A stretch of 64,000 nucleotides of DNA, from contig JAUJMQ010000001.1 of NCBI GenBank assembly GCA_030446775.1, forward strand, positions 142,497 to 206,496, in the 5' to 3' direction. The notes beneath the pieces were generated by a model that saw nothing but the letters and a program-made list of their open reading frames with translations, had not been told where the DNA came from and searched no databases. Below are positions 60,850 to 64,000 of this stretch, piece after piece (positions within the stretch are counted from its first letter, which is position 1; the number at the start of each line of letters is the position of its first letter). Made by a program: the position numbers and the translations under genes. Origin of the DNA: Egibacteraceae bacterium. Lineage in GTDB: Bacteria; Actinomycetota; Nitriliruptoria; Euzebyales; Egibacteraceae.

Positions 60850-60854
60850 GGGCG

Positions 60855-61250
60855 TCAGGCCAGGGCGGCCGCGAGGGCGACCGGGCCGCCCGACGGCGGC
60901 AGCGCCGGCGCGACGGGGGCCTCGACGACCACGAGCCGGGTCGCGGCGGGCTCGTCGTCGTCGCCGCCGACGGGATCGAGCTCGAACGTGACCCGGGTCG
61001 GCGCACCGACGCCGTCACCGTCCAGCGGCCACCAGCGCAGGACGAGCCGCCGCCCCGCCGCCACGTCCTCGACGACGACGTGGCGCAGCTCGCCCCGGTC
61101 GCGCAGCCAGCCGTCGCCGCCGGTACGGACGTCCAGGCGCCCGTCGGCCGCGAGCCAGCCCGTCAGCTCCTCCGGCGTGGTCAGCGCCTCCCAGACGCGG
61201 GGCGGCGGCGCCGGCAGCGTCACCTCCCGCTCGACCGTCCGCTGCTCCAT
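60855..61250 (-). CDS. SRPBCC/AHSA1-domain protein
   Basis: VEREVTLPAPPPRVWEALTTPEELTGWLAADGRLDVRTGG. Confidence 0.9.
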   Translation of the reverse strand: MEQRTVEREVTLPAPPPRVWEALTTPEELTGWLAADGRLDVRTGGDGWLRDRGELRHVVVEDVAAGRRLVLRWWPLDGDGVGAPTRVTFELDPVGGDDDEPAATRLVVVEAPVAPALPPSGGPVALAAALA

Positions 61251-61262
61251 GCACGTTCCTCC

Positions 61263-61280
61263 TGCAACTATACGGTTGCA
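61263..61280. promoter_or_regulatory. operator candidate TGCAAC-N6-GTTGCA
   Basis: perfect 6-bp arms. Confidence 0.65.
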
Positions 61281-61306
61281 CTATGCCCGTACCGCGTCTA
61301 CGGTGG

Positions 61307-61324
61307 CGCAACTCTAGCGTTGCG
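61307..61324. promoter_or_regulatory. operator candidate CGCAAC-N6-GTTGCG
   Basis: perfect 6-bp arms, same core and spacing as 61263. Confidence 0.65.
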
Positions 61325-61342
61325 TGACACGCGAGGTCGGAC

Positions 61343-61945
61343 ATGAGCGGCTACCTGGTCCCCACCGTCATCGAGCACACCCCCCGCGGCGAACGCGCCG
61401 CCGACATCTACTCGCGCCTGCTCGCCTCGCGGATCATCGTCCTCGGCACGGCGATCGACGACGCTGTCGCGAACGTCGTCGCGGCGCAGCTGCTGCACCT
61501 CGAGGGCGACGACCCGGACGCCGACATCCAGCTGTACGTCAACTCGCCGGGCGGCGACATGGTGGCGATGTTCGCGATCCACGACACGATGCAGGCGATC
61601 CGGCCGGACGTCGCAACGACCTGCATGGGGCAGGCCGCCTCGGCCGCGGCCATCCTGCTGGCGGCCGGCGCGCCAGGGAAGCGACGGGCGCTGCCCAACG
61701 CGCGGGTCCTGCTGCACCAGCCGCACGGCGGCGTGCAGGGCCAGTCGTCCGACCTCGAGATCGCCGTCCGGGAGATGGTCGAGATGCGGCGTCGGATGGT
61801 CGGCATCCTCCAGCGGCGCACCGGCCAACCGCGTCAGCGGCTGGAGCGCGACCTGGACCGCGACTTCATCCTGCGCGGCGAGGAGGCCCGCGACTACGGC
61901 GTGGTCGACGAGATCCTCACCCCGCCACCACGCGTTGAGCCGTGA
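61343..61945 (+). CDS. clpP: ATP-dependent Clp protease proteolytic subunit
   Basis: LYVNSPGGDMVAMFAIHDTMQAIRPDVATTCMGQAASAAAILLAAGAPGKRRALPNARVLLHQPHGG. Confidence 0.95.
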   Translation: MSGYLVPTVIEHTPRGERAADIYSRLLASRIIVLGTAIDDAVANVVAAQLLHLEGDDPDADIQLYVNSPGGDMVAMFAIHDTMQAIRPDVATTCMGQAASAAAILLAAGAPGKRRALPNARVLLHQPHGGVQGQSSDLEIAVREMVEMRRRMVGILQRRTGQPRQRLERDLDRDFILRGEEARDYGVVDEILTPPPRVEP

Positions 61946-61989
61946 GCCGGGCCAGGAGCCCTGCGGCGAGGATGCGCCGGGCGTGCGGC

Positions 61990-63381
61990 TCAGTAGGCCT
62001 TGGCGACGACGGCGACGAGGTCGGTCTCGCGGCGGGAGGGCACGGCGCCGTCGGCGTCGAGCAGGCAGCGCACGGTGTAGCCCCGCTCGGCGAGCCCACG
62101 CTCAGCCGCCTCTCCGATCGCCTTCCACGGCAGGCGAAACAGCCCGGGGCCGTCGACGTCGTCGGGGTCGGCGACGTCGGCCGTGGCCTCCTCGCGCCGG
62201 CGGAGGGCGTCGGCGAGCAGCGCGTCCTGGATCTCGTCGAGCAGCGCGGGCACCGTGGCGGCGACCGTGTCCAGGGCGACGTTGCGCTTGCCCTCGACGT
62301 CGCGCCGGACGAGCGCGGCGCGCCCCGAGGCGATGTCGCGCGGGCCGACCTCCAGGCGCACCGGCACCCCCTTGAGCTCCCAGTTCACCGCCCGCCGACC
62401 GAACGACTGGCTGGTGCGGTCGTCGAGCCTGACGCGCACCCCGGCCCTCCGCAGGTCGTCGGCCAGGCGCGCGGCGGCCTCGATCGCCTCGTCCTTGACG
62501 GCCAGCACGACGACCTGCTCCGGCGCGACACGCGGGGGCAGCCGCAGGCCGCGGTCGTCGCCGTGGGCCATGACGAGCCCGCCGACGACGCGGGTCGACA
62601 CGCCCCACGAGGTCGTCCACGCGAGCTGGCGCTCCCCGGACTCGTCGCTGAACGCGATGTCGAAGGCCTTGGAGAAGTTCTGGCCGAGGTTGTGGCTCGT
62701 GCCCATCTGCAGGGCCTTGCCGTCACGCATGAGGGCTTCGAGGGTGTAGGTCGCCTCGGCGCCTGGGAACTTCTCGGCCTCGGTCTTGCGGCCCAGCAGG
62801 GCCGGCACCGCCAGGACGTCGCGGATGACCTCGTCGTAGACCTCGACGAGGATTCGCAACGTCTCCTCCTCGGCCTCGTCCCAGGCGGCGTGGGCGGTGT
62901 GACCTTCCTGCCACAGGAACTCGGTGGTGCGCAGGAACAGCCGTGGCCGCAGCTCCCAGCGCACGACGTTCGCCCACTGGTTGAGCAGCAGCGGCAGGTC
63001 GCGGTGGCCCTGCACCCAGCGCGCCATCGCGTCCCCGATGACGGTCTCGGACGTCGGCCGAACGATGAGCGGCTCGGCGAGCTCCTCCCCGCCCGCGTGG
63101 GTGACGACCGCGAGCTCGGGGCTGAAGCCCTCCACGTGCTCGGCCTCGCGCTCCAGGAACGAGCGGGGGATGAGCATCGGGAAGTAGACGTTGTCGTGGC
63201 CGGTCGCCTTGATGCGGGCGTCGAGCGCGGCCTGGATCCGCTCCCAGATGCCGAAACCCCAGGGCCTGATGATCATCGTGCCGCGCACGAGGCCGTTCTC
63301 GGCCATGCCGGCCTTGGCGACGACCTCCTGGTACCAGCGCGGGAAGTCCACCGACTGCGGGGTGAGCACGGGAGGGGCCAT
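61990..63381 (-). CDS. proS: prolyl-tRNA synthetase
   Basis: VDFPRWYQEVVAKAGMAENGLVRGTMIIRPWGFGIWERIQ; LIVRPTSETVIG; RTTEFLWQEGHTAHA. Confidence 0.96.
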   Translation of the reverse strand: MAPPVLTPQSVDFPRWYQEVVAKAGMAENGLVRGTMIIRPWGFGIWERIQAALDARIKATGHDNVYFPMLIPRSFLEREAEHVEGFSPELAVVTHAGGEELAEPLIVRPTSETVIGDAMARWVQGHRDLPLLLNQWANVVRWELRPRLFLRTTEFLWQEGHTAHAAWDEAEEETLRILVEVYDEVIRDVLAVPALLGRKTEAEKFPGAEATYTLEALMRDGKALQMGTSHNLGQNFSKAFDIAFSDESGERQLAWTTSWGVSTRVVGGLVMAHGDDRGLRLPPRVAPEQVVVLAVKDEAIEAAARLADDLRRAGVRVRLDDRTSQSFGRRAVNWELKGVPVRLEVGPRDIASGRAALVRRDVEGKRNVALDTVAATVPALLDEIQDALLADALRRREEATADVADPDDVDGPGLFRLPWKAIGEAAERGLAERGYTVRCLLDADGAVPSRRETDLVAVVAKAY

Positions 63382-63459
63382 GCACCGCAGTGTTCCATAC
63401 CCAGCCGGGACGGCCGGGGCCGCGGCCGCCGGCCCGGGGTGCGGCCTAGGCTGCCCGGC

Positions 63460-63687
63460 ATGGACCTGCTGGGCTCGTCGGGGGCGGTGACGGCGACCGT
63501 CGTCGGGGTGCGACCGTTCCTGCTGCACGCCACGCCGATGGTCGACGTCGCGCTGCGGTTTCCCGACGGCCGGACCGAGTCGCACCGGCTGGGCCGCGAG
63601 TCGGTGGACGCCGATGTCGCCGAGGGTGACGAGGTCGCGGTCGAGCAGGTGATGGCGATGGTTGTGGCCGTCCGGCGGATCCGCTGA
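63460..63687 (+). CDS. small hypothetical protein
   Basis: MDLLGSSGAVTATVVGVRPFLLHATPMVDVALRFPDGRTESHRLG. Confidence 0.55.
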   Translation: MDLLGSSGAVTATVVGVRPFLLHATPMVDVALRFPDGRTESHRLGRESVDADVAEGDEVAVEQVMAMVVAVRRIR

Positions 63688-63738
63688 CGGGACCGCCGTC
63701 GGGCTGGCGGGCCGGCTCGGCGATGCGACGCCGGGGGC

Positions 63739-64000
63739 CTACCCGACGGTGACGGTGGCGGTCATGTTGGGGTGGAAGGAGCACACGTAGGCGTACTCGC
63801 CGGCCTCGTCGAAGGTGCGGCTGTACTCGTCGCCCGGTTCGAGCGGGCCCGACTCGGTGTCGTCGTCGAAGGTGACGGTGTGGCGCGACGAGCCGTCGTC
63901 GTACGCCCACCGCACCGTGTCCCCGGCCGACACGGTGGCGTCGGCGGGCTCGAAGGCGAAGTCGACGATCTGGACAGTGGCAGCCGCCTCGGTGGCGGCG
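63739..64000 (-). CDS. cupredoxin/plastocyanin-type copper-binding protein (truncated by window)
   Basis: VQIVDFAFEPADATVSAGDTVRWAYDDGSSRHTVTFDD...EAGEYAYVCSFHPNMTATVTVG; Cu ligands H..C-H-M. Confidence 0.9.
   Translation of the reverse strand, partial: AATEAAATVQIVDFAFEPADATVSAGDTVRWAYDDGSSRHTVTFDDDTESGPLEPGDEYSRTFDEAGEYAYVCSFHPNMTATVTVG

Noticed and set aside
61965-62000. Possible diverged 29-bp repeat after the proS stop (TGAGCCGCACGCCCGGCGCATCC)
   Set aside because: Only the TGAGCCGC...GCCCGGCG part resembles the unit and a 3-nt insertion is needed; may be chance in GC-rich DNA.

Overview
64 kb of high-GC actinobacterial-type chromosome. Left part (about 0-21 kb) is accessory and decayed: a split pRTase/erythromycin-esterase pair, an XRE + nucleotidyltransferase module, remnants of O-methyltransferase, nagA, ROK, sugar-ABC, ParA, Fic and transposase genes, an intact VapBC, a divergent urease operon and a kinase/M23/aminotransferase fusion. 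A 46-bp direct repeat of the 3' half of tRNA-Arg(ACG) (9479-9524 and 21061-21106) brackets 11.6 kb that includes a winged-helix replication-initiator-like gene. The rest is mostly ordinary: TrxR-like, SpoIIE phosphatase, two tRNA-Ser, ECF sigma with an acidic membrane partner, a large myo-inositol (iol) cluster with a VapBC inside it, mycothiol-dependent formaldehyde genes, nitrilase, serS, pheA, larB/larC, clpP, proS. Best candidates for new biology: (1) an apparent lambda-like origin embedded in the initiator-like gene (dyad iterons followed by an AT-rich tract) inside a tRNA-att-bounded island; (2) a dispersed 29-bp/60-bp repeat family, whose 29-bp form sits exactly between the stop codon of one gene and the ATG of the next at two loci; (3) an ECF sigma/membrane partner with a 120-bp in-gene duplication of the TM segment and a polyacidic tail; (4) a divergent urease next to a kinase-peptidase-PLP lyase fusion. 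Many genes contain single-base frameshifts in G/C runs, so some pseudogene calls may be assembly errors. All homology calls are from reading translations; no searches were run.
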